Shown: positions 11,690 through 26,130, numbered from the stretch's first letter. The stretch: DNA of 64,000 nucleotides from Beroe forskalii (GCA_011033025.1 WFMF01000472.1:1-64000); one strand, 5' to 3'. Notes: a model not told the origin generated them from the sequence alone. Program-made: numbers and translations.

Positions 11690-12180
11690 CTCCCTGCACG
11701 TTGAGTTGATTTCTAATAAGTGGAGCAGGGGTCTGGGGGCGGCAGCCCCCAGAAGCCAGACGTTTTCTATAAATAAAATTGTTGCCTCAATAGGATTTTA
11801 ACTCTATCTGTCCTGTAAGTTGAGTCGATTGATAACATGTGAAGCAGGGGTCTGGGGGCGGCAGCCCCCAGAACCCAGACGTTTTCTTTAAATGAAATTG
11901 TCGCCTCAATAGGATTTTAACTCTTTTTGTCCTATTACTTGAGTCGATTGATAACATGTGAAGCAGGGGTCTGAGGGCGACAGCCCCCAGAAGTAAGACG
12001 TTTTCTATGAATAAAATTGTCGCCTCAATAGGATTATATAACTCTTAATTCTGTCCTGAAAGTTCAGTCGATTGATAACATGTGAAGCAGGGGTCTGCAA
12101 GGCAGCCCCAGAAGCCAGACGTTTTCTATAAATAAAATTGTCACCTCAATAGGATTATATAACTCTTATTTCTTTATTTC
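11690..12180. repeat. Tandem repeat of about 120 bp, four copies
   Basis: Copies begin near 11700, 11820, 11940 and 12062 with TTGAGTCGATT or a close variant. Each contains GCAGGGGTCTGGGGGC followed by GGCAGCCCCCAGA, which can form a G/C hairpin, and then CAGACGTTTTCTATAAAT. The copies have diverged slightly, and the last has lost bases in the G-run. There is no coding content. Confidence 0.85.
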
Positions 12181-15100
12181 AGCGTAATTTAAGATCAAGG
12201 TACCTTAGCAAATGTAATGTAGTTAAAATTTCTACAGAGATGAAGATTAAATCCAGTAGATTGGGATCTGGAGGCAATTTAATATTATGCATAAAATCGT
12301 AATTTTATTCAACGTACAATTTCTATGAATACAATTACGATTTTTTAATACAAATGAGATTTGAAACATGCATAATTGAAACATGCATAATTTTCATTTC
12401 AGTGCTTAAAACATGCACTTTCATTTTCACAGCTACTGACAAGAATCCCTTGTTATGGAAAGTAGATAACCTCAAAAATGCACAATTTTATTTTTAAAAA
12501 TGCACATTCGTTTCTAAAATAAAGATAGAGCTCAAGTAATTTTATGCATTTTTTTCTTGGGAGTTGGAAATATCTCAAAACTGCATATTTTGAAAAGGAT
12601 TTTGCATGTATCTAGGATGGCCAGGATTAAGTTTTTTCGTGGCATGATGGTGCGGACGCTAAATTTCTGACTTCACCTCTTTGAACGTAGAAATAATAAA
12701 ATTCTCCGGGAAATTGTATTTCTTTTTCATGCTCAGTGACTGTGATATGAAAATTCATCATAAATTAACGAAAAATATTGAAAAACATCGAATTCAAGCA
12801 TTCAAATCGTGGTAGAAATAATGGGGAAAATTGGGCGGAAAATTTCGAATTTCCCGTTGAAAATTTGAAGTAGCAGGATTAAGCGTGAATATCAATGTCC
12901 GTGAAGTTTTAGGTCCGTGAAACTAAAGTCCGTGATAGTTATTAATTATGTACGATATGTAACTATTATTATATGGCTCCCAAGCCCTTATTTGCTATCA
13001 TGTACATAGTAGTATTGAAGGGTTACTAACCTGGACCAGGTTAATAACCCTTTATATTGAGTCCCTGAGACGGGTTATTAGTCCAGATCGACCGAATAAC
13101 CCCAACGACATCAAGAGTAATTTTTTTCAATTAAACAATCTTAATCTTGGCTGCAGAATCAAATTCGTTGCAACAGCAATTAGAGCTTCTCAAAGTCAGG
13201 GAGTCAAAAATTAGCTGCTCTAAATCAGTCTCAACGAAATCCATGAAAGCAAACGGCGATTGAAACACATACTGTTCATCCGGGTTTACAATTTATTTCC
13301 GGTATCACGGTTTGACATGACTCTGTACTCGAGAATCGAGAATCAAGGTGAATCATGAACCACAATAAGAATGTTAAAACTTTCTGCCAAACAAATTAGT
13401 GGTAGACTCTTATAGCGTCATTATCATGCGTAGAAGTAGCAAATTAAAAGTACCGACCAAGCTGCCTTATATGTGATACCCGACTCTAATTCTTATGGAA
13501 TTTCAAGAATTACTATGATGTTCAGGTGAAGGGGAAAACGTATCGCTTCATTAAGTTACCGGTTCAACACATGAAGATGAACGAATTATCTAACTATAAT
13601 CCGTGGTAATTCATTTTGATTCGGCCTGTAACTGCGTAACTACGTAATTCTGTACTGCATTTTTGAGTATTCAATACTTTAAAAACTAAATGTAATCAGC
13701 CCTGTGAATAAGATTACCATGATGGCTCTTGCTTCCGGAAGTCTGCAGCTCCCATCGAAAGACCATTATTATCCATGTTTTAACTACGTTTAATGAGTGG
13801 TTTCGCCATATAATATCACTATTAACCTCAGTAAAGATGAGTAACATTTAGTTTTGAACTCGGCTTCGCCTCGTACAAAACACATCATTATTGAACTCGG
13901 CTTCGCCTCGTACAATAATGCATATATATGTTGCTCGCTGCGCTCGCAACATATATCATGTTACTAATCTCTACTTCGGTTAATAGTTCTATATTAGTAC
14001 TACAGAATGTGATATGTGGCGATCAACAACATAACAGTTGCACAAATTTAACGCACAAAGTATCACACAGTATCACACAGTGCCAAATGATCTAATAACG
14101 CTAATGACGAAGGAAACCCATAGGGAGCTCCTTGAGCCAATATGCACCGTTCAGTTACAATACACACAAATAAAACTTTACAATAAACGTATGAGGATAC
14201 AAAACGTACCAATGAAATTGCAGCAGTTTATATGGTAAAAGTTAAACTATAAGAGTGAGCAAGTATACGTGTACATCACATTGTAGTAATAATTAGAAGT
14301 ACACACCGCTCTTAGCTCCGGGACGGGGACCGAGTACAGAGCGACATCATCCGGTGAGATGACGAACCAACACGGAGCAGTGTTCAGTGTGCTGGCCAAG
14401 TGGGACAGGTAGGCGGGGTGACGTAATCAACTTACCAGGGTAGACCTTGGAAATGATGTCATGATCGACTGTGTAGCTATAACATATCGGCACTTAGTCC
14501 TTAAAACATAACACTGGAGTGACGTGGTATGATAAAATAATCTCCCATAAATCTTCACTTCAAGTGTTCTTTTTAACAAATCTTTACTTGAAGCGTGCCT
14601 CTTAACGTGGACCAACGCGGCGAATTGGTCATTGGGAATACCATCGCTCAGTATCTATTACTAAAAAGGGTGATCACTTAGGGAGGAGAATCAATTTATT
14701 CTGATCGCTTAACATTTTGTGAGTGCAAGATACACAGGTGTGATAAACGAAGGCCAGTGTTATACCGACAGGCGTTATCTTATCAGGACATTTATACTAT
14801 ATAGATCCTAGAATAAGGACTAATTAATTTCAGTGCTGGGACCAGGTAAGGTCAATGTATGTTTGTAACAAAAACGCTAAATATTGCATCCCAGAATACA
14901 TGCCCGTGTCCACCGAGCTGAGACAAATTCTAGAGGAGTAGGGAAGCATTTGTGTCTTGCCATTCATCGTGACATAATCAGAATTGTTCTTCTCCAAGTA
15001 ACAAAAAGGCAATCAAAACCTCTGCTGAACATCGCAGAGATGGGTGCCGCCCGTTGGGTGGGTCCACAACCAAAGAACGGTACCACAAGTACGTCAGCTA

Positions 15101-15889
15101 AGTTTTATATCATTTAAATCAAGTGCAAACTGACAACTGATCCAAAGTTAATCTTTTGATCCAAAGTTAATCTGTTGGTTATTCGTAAGAAACTGGGGGA
15201 GCATGAGACAGAAGGATATATAGCTTTAAATCTCACTACCAAAGCTATGGAGCATGATTAAGTATGTATAGTAGAGAGATATAAGAGTGTAGCAAGATAT
15301 TATCATGTAGCTAAATTAGTAGTAGAATACATTACACACAACGAAACACACAAATTATACAAGGAACCGGCTTGCTATGAAAAAGAGAGTATGTACATAA
15401 TCGCATAATCATACAGCAGAAAATTACACAAAACAAACGGATGACAGTTGCTTTTCCCGCGCATAGCAAGCAAAGAATACTTTTTAAATGTAAAGCAGTA
15501 CGCATACAATACGCATACAATCATACAACATTGCTTACTTTATCATCTGCTTTGTTACTACATTTAATTATGTACTTTTGTCATTGATACTACAAACAGG
15601 AACTAATCGAAACAATCGGAACAACCCGAAACCACCCAGAACCAACCCTAAAACCTCCCAGAACCAAGACGACAAAAGCTTCAACATGCTAATCAACACG
15701 AACCAAACGAAATAACCCAAACCAAGCGAATCAACCAGAATCTAAAACATACTATTCAACTATATGAATCAAATATTCATCCAACCAATAACCATCAAAC
15801 CACCCACCCAAAGGAGAAAGAGTTGGACGTGACAACTGACTTGGACACATTTTATCACGATTTTTGTCCCCGTGCGATTTGGCCCTAAG
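12181..15889. other. Gene-poor AT-rich sequence with small repeats
   Basis: No gene is supported. A near-palindrome GGGTTACTAACCTGG/CCAGGTTAATAACCC lies near 13018-13053. At 13856-13960 a 21-bp motif GAACTCGGCTTCGCCTCGTAC occurs twice and is followed by the hairpin TGTTGCTCGCTGCGCTCGCAACA near 13930. The short open frames here have no recognisable domains and occur at chance density. Confidence 0.45.
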
Positions 15890-16060
15890 CCTGTGAGAGC
15901 CCGAATTCTCGCCTCACGAAATTTCACATCACGGCACCTCCCAGTCCTGGCTCATGACCCTAACCATAAATCAACCCCTTTACCTTCGCCTAGAGGTGAA
16001 ATATAACGAGGTTAAGAGTTGTGAGGTGAAGTGTCGTGAGTTGAAAATTTCGTTCCCCAA
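15890..16060. mobile_element. Small inverted-repeat element with CTCACGA motifs
   Basis: About 160 bp with imperfect inverted ends. The left end is CTCACGAAATTTCACATCACG (about 15914) and the right end contains GTGAGGTGAAGTGTCGTGAG (about 16020). The interior has GACCCTAACC, a degenerate telomere-like word. The same end motif brackets the longer repeat at 27700-28885, so both may belong to one non-autonomous family. Confidence 0.5.
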
Positions 16061-17435
16061 GAGATTCATCATAAGGCCAATAAGAAATGTTCAGAAATAC
16101 CGATAATCATGAAAGTCAGGCACTGCACGAATGCAAACATCGACGCTAACAATCAATAAAACTCCGCATCAAGATACCTGCACTATTATACAACGTCCGA
16201 ATGTGAGAAATGTGTTGTTAATACCATTCAGTATGCTTCGAAGACATAAAACTAGGAGTCGGGCGAAGCACACGAAATACACCAAAAGAATGGGCTGCAA
16301 GTATGTACATTGCAGTACAAGTGAATTGTATTCGTGCTCGTGAGTACTGTAATAACATAATAACAGAATAACGATGTACATATAGTTACATATATATCAG
16401 AATATAGAACGAGACAGAGGGATGCGAACGAGCGAAAGAGCTGGGCTGAAGCCGGAAGCTTCATAATTCATACAATCCAATTAGCCAATGAAACGGATCA
16501 TATAGTAGAGAGTAAAGAAGCTAAGGAATTGAAATATGATATACCTAACCAAGATTTCCACACTCATTCACATCAATGAGGTTTAAAATGCCATCCGGCG
16601 TAAATATTTACTGGTACTGTTTGCCTTTTGTAACAAAAAGTTATGGATGGATCGGACTACAGCACTTAATCTGTACTGTAGTTCGTAGATTAAAATACAG
16701 CTGCATAAAGTGGTTGAAGATTCGACAGGAAATATCCTGAATAACACAACAAAGTAGGCACTGTTACGAAGCACTGTTACACAAGCTGATACATGAGTAA
16801 TGGGCATATAGGAGTACCTACTGAGTATGACAAATAAACAGACAGAGCATAATATCCTAATCTGCTCTCCCTCCCCACAGTTCATTCCTCCATAGAAGAA
16901 CCCATACAACAGTACTGTACATGAAACCATGCAAAAGGTGTGACACATGCTTAGTACAACTTATTAAAGGCCTTTTTTCTGTTCGACGTGTCATATTGCC
17001 CTACTATCAAGCAACAGATTCCATTTAGTATGTACCACTACATATTATATTAATAAGTAGATTATATTCCCGAGCCCGACAACATACGTTAGCTAATCTA
17101 TTAACGTTGCTCATTATTTTGGACACGCCTTCATCATATGGTAGAGGTATCATTATGTACTGACGTACACCTTCATTGTAACTTATAATTAAGTTTTAGT
17201 AACTTACCCTTAATTCATTATCCGACCTTACTTCTATCGTCATCAAAAACACACAGGGTGATTCCCTTTTCTACGGAGTTGAATTAATAATTTCCCAGGG
17301 AGGTAACGGTGGGTCTCAGTAATTGTTCGTGTTTTCATGAATGGAATTTAAAAATAGTGTCATCGCAGTCTATTTGATGAAAATAGAAGAATAGATAGGG
17401 GTATATACTAGATTTCAGAGTATAGCCCGCAGACT
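16061..17435. other. Gene-poor stretch, nothing recognised
   Basis: AT-rich sequence on both strands with only short open frames, the longest about 121 codons at 16583-16948 (minus). Its translation is hydrophobic and cysteine-rich with no recognisable domain. I see no splice-linked exons and no strong repeats. Confidence 0.4.
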
Positions 17436-18412
17436 AAGAAAGGAAGACCAGAATGGTGGCTCAAACCTGCAACGAGAAAATAAAATTTAAAAAATCTAAA
17501 AGAAAAAAATCTTAAAATTAAAGAAACGTTTTTAATCTTTTTGAATTAAAAAATAAATAAATATATTATCATAAAAAATTAAAAAATTAAAAACCCTGGC
17601 TCAAAACCGCCACGAAAACTAATTCTAAAAATGAAAATCGTTTTTATTCAATTCACGTACGAACTTTTTGAAATTAATTTGAACAATAAAATTGCTTCAT
17701 CTTGAAATATCATGAAAGATGTGAATGGCGGTTCTTTCAAACCTGGTTCATAAAACTGGTTCTGGTTAATGTAAGGGCAAAATGATATGAAAATCTCAGA
17801 AGTAAGTCATTCTAACCTGGTGTTACCCACAATGGATGAGGCCACCCTTCATTCTTCTCAATGAATGCGGCGGAGATGACTGCCATCCTTTGTAATGGCC
17901 GAGGACGCCTGCCATTCTCCTCAATTATCAATAATTCAGAATTGAGTAGAAAGACAGGCGATCGTAAGCCCAGCCCATTGAATCATTTTCTGAGAATGAT
18001 GTCATGCTGCACCGCCCATTATTAAGGTGAATCACAGGCGGCCCCGACCATTTCGAGGAATATGAGTCGGAAGGATGACACTGACATATAACAGATAGCC
18101 CAGCCATGGCCTAAAAAGGGGTCTCAGTGACTAGGAAAGGCTGATGGTATGGTCGAGAGCTTCACTGTTGGGACTTGATTTTGGCTGCTGCTCGCGACAT
18201 CAAGAACTTAATGAAATGAAAACGATTTTCATTATTAGTTTTAGTTTTCATGGCGGGTTTGAGCCAGAATTTTATTTTATTTATTCTTAATTTTTCTAAA
18301 TCTTAAAATTTTTATATAAAAATTTTCTTTTTTTCAAATTTTTTTGAATTTAAACATCTTAATTTTGTAATTTTTTCTGGTGGCGGGTTTAAGCCTCCAT
18401 AGACCAGAAATA
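17436..18412. mobile_element. Non-autonomous element of about 0.97 kb with long terminal inverted repeats
   Basis: Each end carries two copies of the same motif in opposite orientation. On the left TGGCTCAAACCTGC is at 17456 and TGGCTCAAAACCGCCA at 17597. On the right TGGCGGGTTTGAGCCA is at 18251 and TGGCGGGTTTAAGCC at 18381. The A/T-rich sequence between the paired motifs is also roughly complementary, so each arm is about 200 bp. The middle (about 17730-18200) is unique and has no open frame for a transposase. No target-site duplication was assigned. Confidence 0.7.
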
Positions 18413-21400
18413 GATAATTTTTATAAAGTTTTGATCAGTTGAGTAAGACAAGGTGCTTCGTCCATACTAGTGCTAATGAGAAACTTCAAGGATTTCAATC
18501 ATAAGGCAGATTGTATAGCATTCTGAAGACGAAGCAAAGAAGCACCATAATATTAATATGCCGGGTTGCATTTGAATATTTGAATATATTTGGAGTTGCA
18601 TATACATCACTTCATGTATGATTTCACCCTTTCTCATTTAGGACTCCTATAAAGCTATAATAGAGATCTTATAAGTGGAGCTGAAAATAAAAACACATAC
18701 GAAAAGGACCACTTAACTTATAGAAAAAGCTTAAAGCATGTACCTTTCTGCCATGCCAAGCACCCACAGTCCACACAGTAATCAAAGCTTTCAGCACGGG
18801 AGTATCTATGCAGCGAAAAAAACGCCTTAATCAACTCTATAACAGCGCGCGGAGTAAGGGGGTATCATTTGGGAACAACTCATCCTTGTCTGGCTAGATC
18901 TCAATTAAAATTAGTGAATGAGGAGGGTGAACGGATGAGAAAGTGGGTATACACTTTACAGTCGGAAGGAAATCATGAACGAGCACGTTAGGAGACTCCC
19001 CATAAAAACTGGCGATGGTTTGATAGTAACTACTGCATGTCGCAGAGATGCGCTATATGTCTTCTGGTGACGATAAAACGAGACACAACACAAAACACCA
19101 AGCTGTCTCCAAATGGTATAATGATAATTGATAATCAAATACAGAAGTACAGCGGGTGTTTCTGCAGCTGCGGGTTCCAACACAATTCATGACGCACCGC
19201 TCCATTCTCTATGACTATAGCTACAGCTGCGTGGTGCAGCTGAGTTTTACGTTAAATTTGAGATAGCAAATCAAAGAAAATTTACGTTAGTTTGGTCCAA
19301 ATTTATGTTCTTTGTTTGTACCTCCTCCAAGGAAGTCGAGAAAAAGGCATTACTGGAGCACTTTGCATCCCTCCCCCCAGACTTCGCATTAACACATAAG
19401 CAGCTATAACACCTTTAATTGGGATTCCAAAGCAAGGGTATATAGTGGTGTCGAGAGTGAAACGACAGCGGAACAAACTCAACAGGGAAAGGAATTCCTC
19501 CAACAGCTGCGCGCACTGTACACAGTGCACTCATATCAAGTGAAATGAGCACATTGCACTTGTACCTATCATAAACCGGACTACTTCATCTTGAATTATA
19601 ACTGAGTGCTGGTAAGATAAAGGGGCACAAAACGGGGCAAATCAGTGGACCAAATGAGGCATCATCTCCATATTATATTGTAGCTTGGGCAGTGGGCACG
19701 CGTGTTGAATACCGAACATCATGATGAATAGTCATTTAACTTTGCCTGTCTAAATGCACCTAGTTAATGAATATGTAAGTGAGAGTTAGAGAGTTTAGAA
19801 AGAGCGAGCAGCAACTCATAATTCATATGATGCTACCTGAGACCCGCACTTAAAGACCAGACGGTGTCACACTTTCACATCACTAATTAGCGATTTTAAC
19901 CTATAATCGTGACGAAATGACATTATTTTACCGGTAATTTCACATGGACTTATAATTAAGACTTACCAGTTTCTAATTCTATGTAACGAAGGACCGGATG
20001 GCGGATCTGCGCATTGGTTAACATGACCAAGCTGTACAACCACAAAGAGACGGAGAGATGAAGAAACACTGAAACAGATCTGAACTTTAGTTCCACTCTA
20101 TCTCCATAGTTACGATGTAAAATCTATTGGAGAACTTGTCTTATAAGTGAAACTTTGATCTTGTCTGAGGAGTAATGAGTTTTAAGCTGATTATATTCTG
20201 GCTTTGCTTCAGAGTACATCGCAAGGTAATTGGCACGGGAGTTCATTATAATGAAATGCAGATAGTCTTGATGAGTGAATCAGTGCACCTATTCAGTCTT
20301 ACTAAGTTCCTAAGTGTGTCCGGTTGGCGGTTTAAGTTCGTTAATTTGAAATACACACTGCATCAACAGCTACAATAGAGATATTGAGATAAAACCCTAA
20401 ATGGCACTGCAGATTGGAATAAGCGTGCGCTTCATTTGTTCCCTAGAAGTTAAGGTTCATATTTCTCCTTGAGGTCATCACTGTAAAATGCTCAACGGTC
20501 ACTCAAAAAGCGACCTGGATACTGCACCAATACTTTACCTACCCTTGGTAACCTCTAGCGTATCATTGAAAAGTTCTGTGACCATGGAGCTGTTCATGAC
20601 GGCGGAAACGACAGAAATCATTGATTTGAAGAACCTGAGGTGGACGGTGTACAGTGTAGCAAGTGTGTAAGTGTGACAAATTATATTGTGATGTATATGA
20701 TTTTATATGTATATTGTATAACAAATTTTAAAAGCCCTTATGGGTGGCTCGGCTCGGGTCTTATGCTCGTTTCGTAGAACCCAGCTACCGTAACTTCAAA
20801 AAACGTCAACCAAACTTAATTTGAAATTTCTTCAAGCGAAAAATGTTCACTATTATTCGTCAGAGAATACTATAATTAAAGCTTATGAGACAAAGGTTCA
20901 TATCTGATAGCCCAGTTCGCAGCCTGTAGGGGTGTGTTTGAAGAAAAGAGCAATATATCACCCTAAGAGGAAATGTTGAGATATCCCAGAATTGCAGGCA
21001 TTCAAACTCAAAATGTACGAACTTAAACCAACTGTTTCGAGATTGCAGTTGCGCGAAATTTTTTTGTACGCTAACCGTCAAAATTTTCGACTTCCGAGTG
21101 TTGCGTGTGCTTAATCACATTCATCTGTTTTAAGGACTTCTTGGTTCGAGAGCTTTTAGAGCACCAAACTATCACTATTTAATAGATATCACTATTTAAT
21201 AGATATCAATATTAGATAAATAATATACATGACAGAATTAAGAAATCGACAAAGAATTGGGCAGTAAACAAAGTTAGGAAGGGCCATAGAGGAAACTGAG
21301 GAGTATTTATCTTCTGTACCGTATGACGGTAGGACCGAGCAAACAGTTGAGCAATCAATGTATTGGAATGTACTTGGTAGTTGTTAGGTACTTGATATAA

Positions 21401-23626
21401 TAGTACCTATAATGAGGCATAGAGGCAAATATCATGAATCCCTCAATTGTCCTCTATCTTTGAAGTGAATTATTCATACGGATAGAATAGCTAACTTGTA
21501 CCTAGGCACCTATAAATAAGCTACATGCACCTTCTTGATCGTTCCCGAAAGTCGAACGATTAACGATATCAAAATACTACCGCAATACTTCATGGTATGA
21601 TGGAATATTCAGAAGCGTTTGATGGAGATGTTATTTACTTATTGCTGGTATTCAGCCAAAACGCATTATTCCAAATCGGTCGGTAAGTACCACTGTGACA
21701 TAGCGAAAAATTTAACATGATGATTCATTCATATTATGGTGTAAAACTAAAAGCAATAAAATTTAGAAACGATATTGATTATTACGGAGATTTAAATGCC
21801 AAGAGCATATGCGATTATTATTGAACGCTCCACCGATGGAACTTCAACAATTTTGAACTTTTGAACCCATGAACACCATCTTATTCTTATGCAAATTCAA
21901 TACAATATGTCAAAATAGATATCCCTCAACATCATAACTTTCTAACTTCAAATAGCACACTGATCACAGCGAAGAGAATAAATAATACCTACACGTTTCT
22001 AAAAAATTGAGGGGTTTCTCAACTAAATAGTTTTTCAAAAAATTGAAAGACTCACGTTCATGCGTGATAGTACAGAAGTATAATCACGTTGTTGTGTTGA
22101 ATCTCATGAAAGAAGTGTGAAACAACAAGTTAAGCCACGCGTTACCTTTTCTCGCAACAGATTATATAAGATTCAGCTAATAATGGACCCACATGCGAAG
22201 AAATGAAAGGTCTCATAGAACTTATTTGACGTAGTGTACTCGAAAGCTATTTCTTGTCTGTCGAACTGCTTCGCCAGACGATAGTCTTTATCTTCCGATA
22301 ATGGAGCTTAAAAGGTTATTATATCCAGGTTATTATATGTGCCTATGGTAAAGTATCGTGATGGTTTATCCATCGGCATATACCTACCTAAAATATAAAA
22401 TAACACGAATGAAATACTAAATATTAATTACGTTGGTTTAACATGCATTAACGAAGTAAAAACTCGGAAAATATTATAGCGGCCGTGTTAATAATTACAA
22501 CTACCGGACTAATAATAAACGAATAAACGCATGACGGAACATGCAAAGCGATGATAAAGAGCGAGAGTGTCGTGTGTCGTATCAGGTTTACAAGGATACG
22601 TGATATACATGAGGGGTGTGAAATGTATGTACATTGTACATGCGATACATAGTACGCGTAGCTGCAAAATGTATATGCGTGTATCACAGTGCGAATCTCA
22701 TGAAAAGTGGATTAGCAGCGGTCACACAATACACGATACAGAGACTACCTACACAATACACACGACAGGCGTAATCGTGGCATTGAGTCGGCAAGGTATG
22801 TAACTTAACACTGAAAACTAGCGCTTATCAAATGTCCTAATAATATAATACAACTCCGCAATGTACTGTATTACACTGTGTGTACGTATATATGTGTGTG
22901 TTTTATACACGGTTCCGTTATGGGATAATTAAACCTACGGAATATATATTTAGCGAGTTTTATATATACCAACCGTATAGCAGCGACCATGTGCGTGTAT
23001 ACATACTACTCCGAATATTGCACACTCAGTAATGCGCCACATGACAAACATACACACGCACACACCTACACACACAACCATACACACACGTTCATACTTA
23101 CGTACAGGCACACACGCATACCAACATGTGTGTACCTACAGTTTGTATTATTTCCGTTGCGTGAGTGTAAGAGAGTGTGTGTCTCGTATAATATACTTAT
23201 GCAATATGTGCTCTCTTGTTGCGCTATTACATTACGTTTCACTTGGTATTTTGATTGTATACGGCAATTGCGCTGCACTTTTGACGTCAAAATATGCGCG
23301 GGAACTTTTCTATAGTGTGTTGTATTGATTGTATTCGTCGAGCAGATGTTGAATAGTTGAATATTGCTATAGGCAGATGACAAATGTATAGCCTTATTAT
23401 ATTCGTGCGTTTTTATTTGGATTCCGCTTCGAAATCATGCCTTATTTCTCAGAATTTTGATGCAGAAAGTTTGAATGCCCGTCACGCAGTTAACCCAGAT
23501 TAGCAGGTTCGCCAATTGAAATAGGTACCTACTGAAATAGCTAAATAAGTGGGCTATAAGTCAAACCTAGCCTGACACCAACCAGGGCCGAGACCAGAGC
23601 CATATCTCCGTAATTCACATGGGGAC
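18413..23626. other. Gene-poor stretch with minor repeats
   Basis: No gene is supported. A 19-bp direct duplication (ATCACTATTTAATAGAT) lies at 21173-21210. A CA-rich microsatellite-like tract (ACACACGCACACACC and variants) lies at about 23045-23125. Short frames across it, such as 22989-23315, are low-complexity His/Thr strings and not genes. Confidence 0.45.
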
Positions 23627-25229
23627 GTGAGGTTCAGGTACGGAAAGAAAGTCGCCACAAGATACACTATTTTACTCATGTTCATATTGAATAGGTTGCT
23701 GATGGACAGCAAGGCAAACACGTGTCATCTCTGTGGATTGCGAGTGTGGGGAGGCAGGCGGTTTCTAGATGCACACTTGAACAAGGACCACAAAGTCAAG
23801 AGCTACTTTTGTAGTGAGTAATTATCTTAGTATCTTATCAATAATCTTATCACCAAATTGGGAATAGTTTTCAACTTAAGAACTTATTTCAAATTGAACA
23901 TTACACTTTTGACATGAATTGCACCAAAAATAAATTGTGTGATGAATTGAATTCAATTTTCAGATTATTGTAGGAGAAGCTATGCAACCAAAGCGGGGTT
24001 TGATGGCCATTACCCGTGTCGAGATCGCACAGGTAATCAAAGCTCATACAAATTAGGATTTACTATGTTTCTGAAGAGGTTCTTTAGTCAATACGTCAAC
24101 AGGGAAGTTCATAGAACACTATTTGCTCTATAATCAGTCTCAATAATTGACATAATATTAGACTATTGCACCTTAGGGGCCACTAAACCACCAGGAAAAA
24201 GTATAGGCACATATCGTGTTGTTTTGTAATCATTTTCACAATTCAAAATAATTTATTCATAGGCTTTCCTATTCATTTTCTTCAGAACTGTGTCCTATAG
24301 ACGGTTGTCGATACATTGGAACAAAGTGTGGGGTAAGATCAAATACACATCACATTCCAAATTCAAACTATATTGGTACCTCTTTGATTCATTGTTATAC
24401 AAAGGTTTTCATTAGCAACGTTACTCTTGCGTTAGTAACTACACTAAACCCGTCCAATATCATCAGTTGAAAGAACACATCAGACGGCACGAGGATAAAG
24501 GATTCACGTGTCCGGTCTGTCAAAAGACCTATCTCAGATCTAAACTCAAAGACAGGTACCATAACAATGGTCGCTAACCAGTCTGCATCATCAATCATGC
24601 CAAGATGAAGGAATAGTTCCCAAATATTAATAAGTTTATAGGTTTTAGGTCATCAGTTTTGCTGAAAATGAGAACGAAAAAGTCTAAAAAGAAAAAGAAT
24701 TAAGAAGCTCTTACCTACATTCTATGAAAATATCGGCTGTTGCGTAGTGTGTACCGGTTTTTTCGGACTCAAACCATCGTTTATTCGAGATGAAAATATT
24801 GGTTGTTGACCCCGTTTAAGCCCCATATCCAAAAAATAAAATTTTCGTCCGAGCGAGAAATTTTTGCTCAATTCATAGCCCGCTTGAGTCGATTGCAAAA
24901 TTTTTGACTATTCCACGGCCCACTCGCTTTTGCTTGCGGAATTGACTCAATTCTGCAAGCGAAGAGAGCGTAGCCATGTATCTTACTTCTGACTTTCACA
25001 GAACTCTTTCAGTCATCTGGCAATGTGTAAAGCAAGAAAGAAATGCTTGACTTGTGGAAAACTTATGCCGGTGAAGGAAACGCAAAGGTTTGTTTCAAAT
25101 ACGTTAAGTATCTTCAAATTCTGAGAACAATAATTGTAATTAATTATTTCAATATGCCTAATAATTTTTAGTATGAGAACGAATTACTTCAAATTAGGAT
25201 CCTGTGAAGCTGTGACAAGTATGAAGTAG
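23627..25229 (+). CDS. Zinc-finger protein, six exons, short isoform
   Basis: Exons are 23627-23813, 23964-24032, 24286-24332, 24416-24555, 25013-25087 and 25172-25229, with GT-AG junctions and continuous phase, giving 191 residues. Finger 1 is C2H2 (C33, C36, H50, H55). Finger 2 (C-NY-C, then His and Cys after 12 residues) and a later one (CPVC, 12 residues, then H-x3-C) are CCHC variants. A middle segment has CPIDGC and HQLKEHIRRH, and a last knuckle CLTC lacks a clear partner. Such fingers bind nucleic acid or protein in the nucleus. AATAAA at 25248 lies 19 bases past the TAG, which supports this 3' end. The true start is uncertain: an upstream exon is possible and the ATG before SKANTC would also serve. 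No known orthologue is recognised. Confidence 0.75.
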
Positions 25230-25771
25230 GACAACGGTAAAAGTGCAAATAAATATTTAATCAGAAAGCCGGTATTCGACAAATAAACTCACGCGATACA
25301 ATATGGAAAATTTGTATTTTGAATCACATCCACATAATGATCCAGTGGAAGAAATTTGGGGGTGGAACTGGAGCCTAATTCACAAAGTGTAATCTTAAAG
25401 TTCATTAGAAATAACTAAAATTTAATATGTTGGTAAGCATAAAATAATGATTGCTGCGACCTACCCTTGTAGTACAAGAAAGGTCATCAACTGCGATCAT
25501 AAGGGTAACATTGCGCAAATAGAATCACTTCCTGTCCACGATTTTAATATAACTGCAACCTAGGGTTTCATTAATTGAGTATTTAAGTTTGAAGTTTGAT
25601 TGGGTGGAGCGAACTCGGGTTAAATGTCTCAGTACGATGCCCACGCATGTTGGAATTGCGATTGATTGATTGTCTCAGCTGCAGTTACAGAGCGAATGTA
25701 TTTGACTTTGGGTGTCAAAGTCTTTACGCGATCAATTGAGAATAACTATGCCGAGGAGACAGAATCTAGTA

Positions 25772-26130
25772 AGTGAATACAATTCACACAGAAGCAAAAA
25801 TTCATCTGAATGCTATCATTCAGAATCTGATTAGTGAATACATTTCACACAGAAGCAAAAATTCATCTGAATGCTATCATTCAGAATCTGATTAGTGAAT
25901 ACATTTCACACAGAAGAAAAAATTCATCTGAATACTATCATTCAGAATCTGATTAGTGAATACATTTTATACAGAAGCAAAAATTGATCTGAATGCTATC
26001 ATTCAGAATCTGATTGGTAAATACATTTCACACAGAAGCAAAAATTGATCTGAATGCTATCATTCAGAATCTGATTGGTAAATACATTTCACACAGAAGC
26101 AAAATTTATCTGAATGCTATCATTCAAGGT
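25772..26130. repeat. 61-bp tandem repeat, about six copies
   Basis: Copies begin at AGTGAATAC near 25772, 25833, 25894, 25955, 26016 and 26077, with a constant 61-bp period. Each contains CACACAGAAGCAAAAATT and CTATCATTCAGAATCTGAT. Copies 5 and 6 share the substitution TTGGTAAATAC. The array lies downstream of the zinc-finger 3' end, or inside the intron of the longer transcript. Confidence 0.95.

Noticed and set aside
16583..16948. A 121-codon minus-strand frame
   Set aside because: Composition is Cys- and hydrophobic-rich without a domain or splice partners; chance is likely in this gene-poor stretch.
22989..23328. Overlapping frames of about 100 codons
   Set aside because: They translate a CA-rich microsatellite and have no domain.
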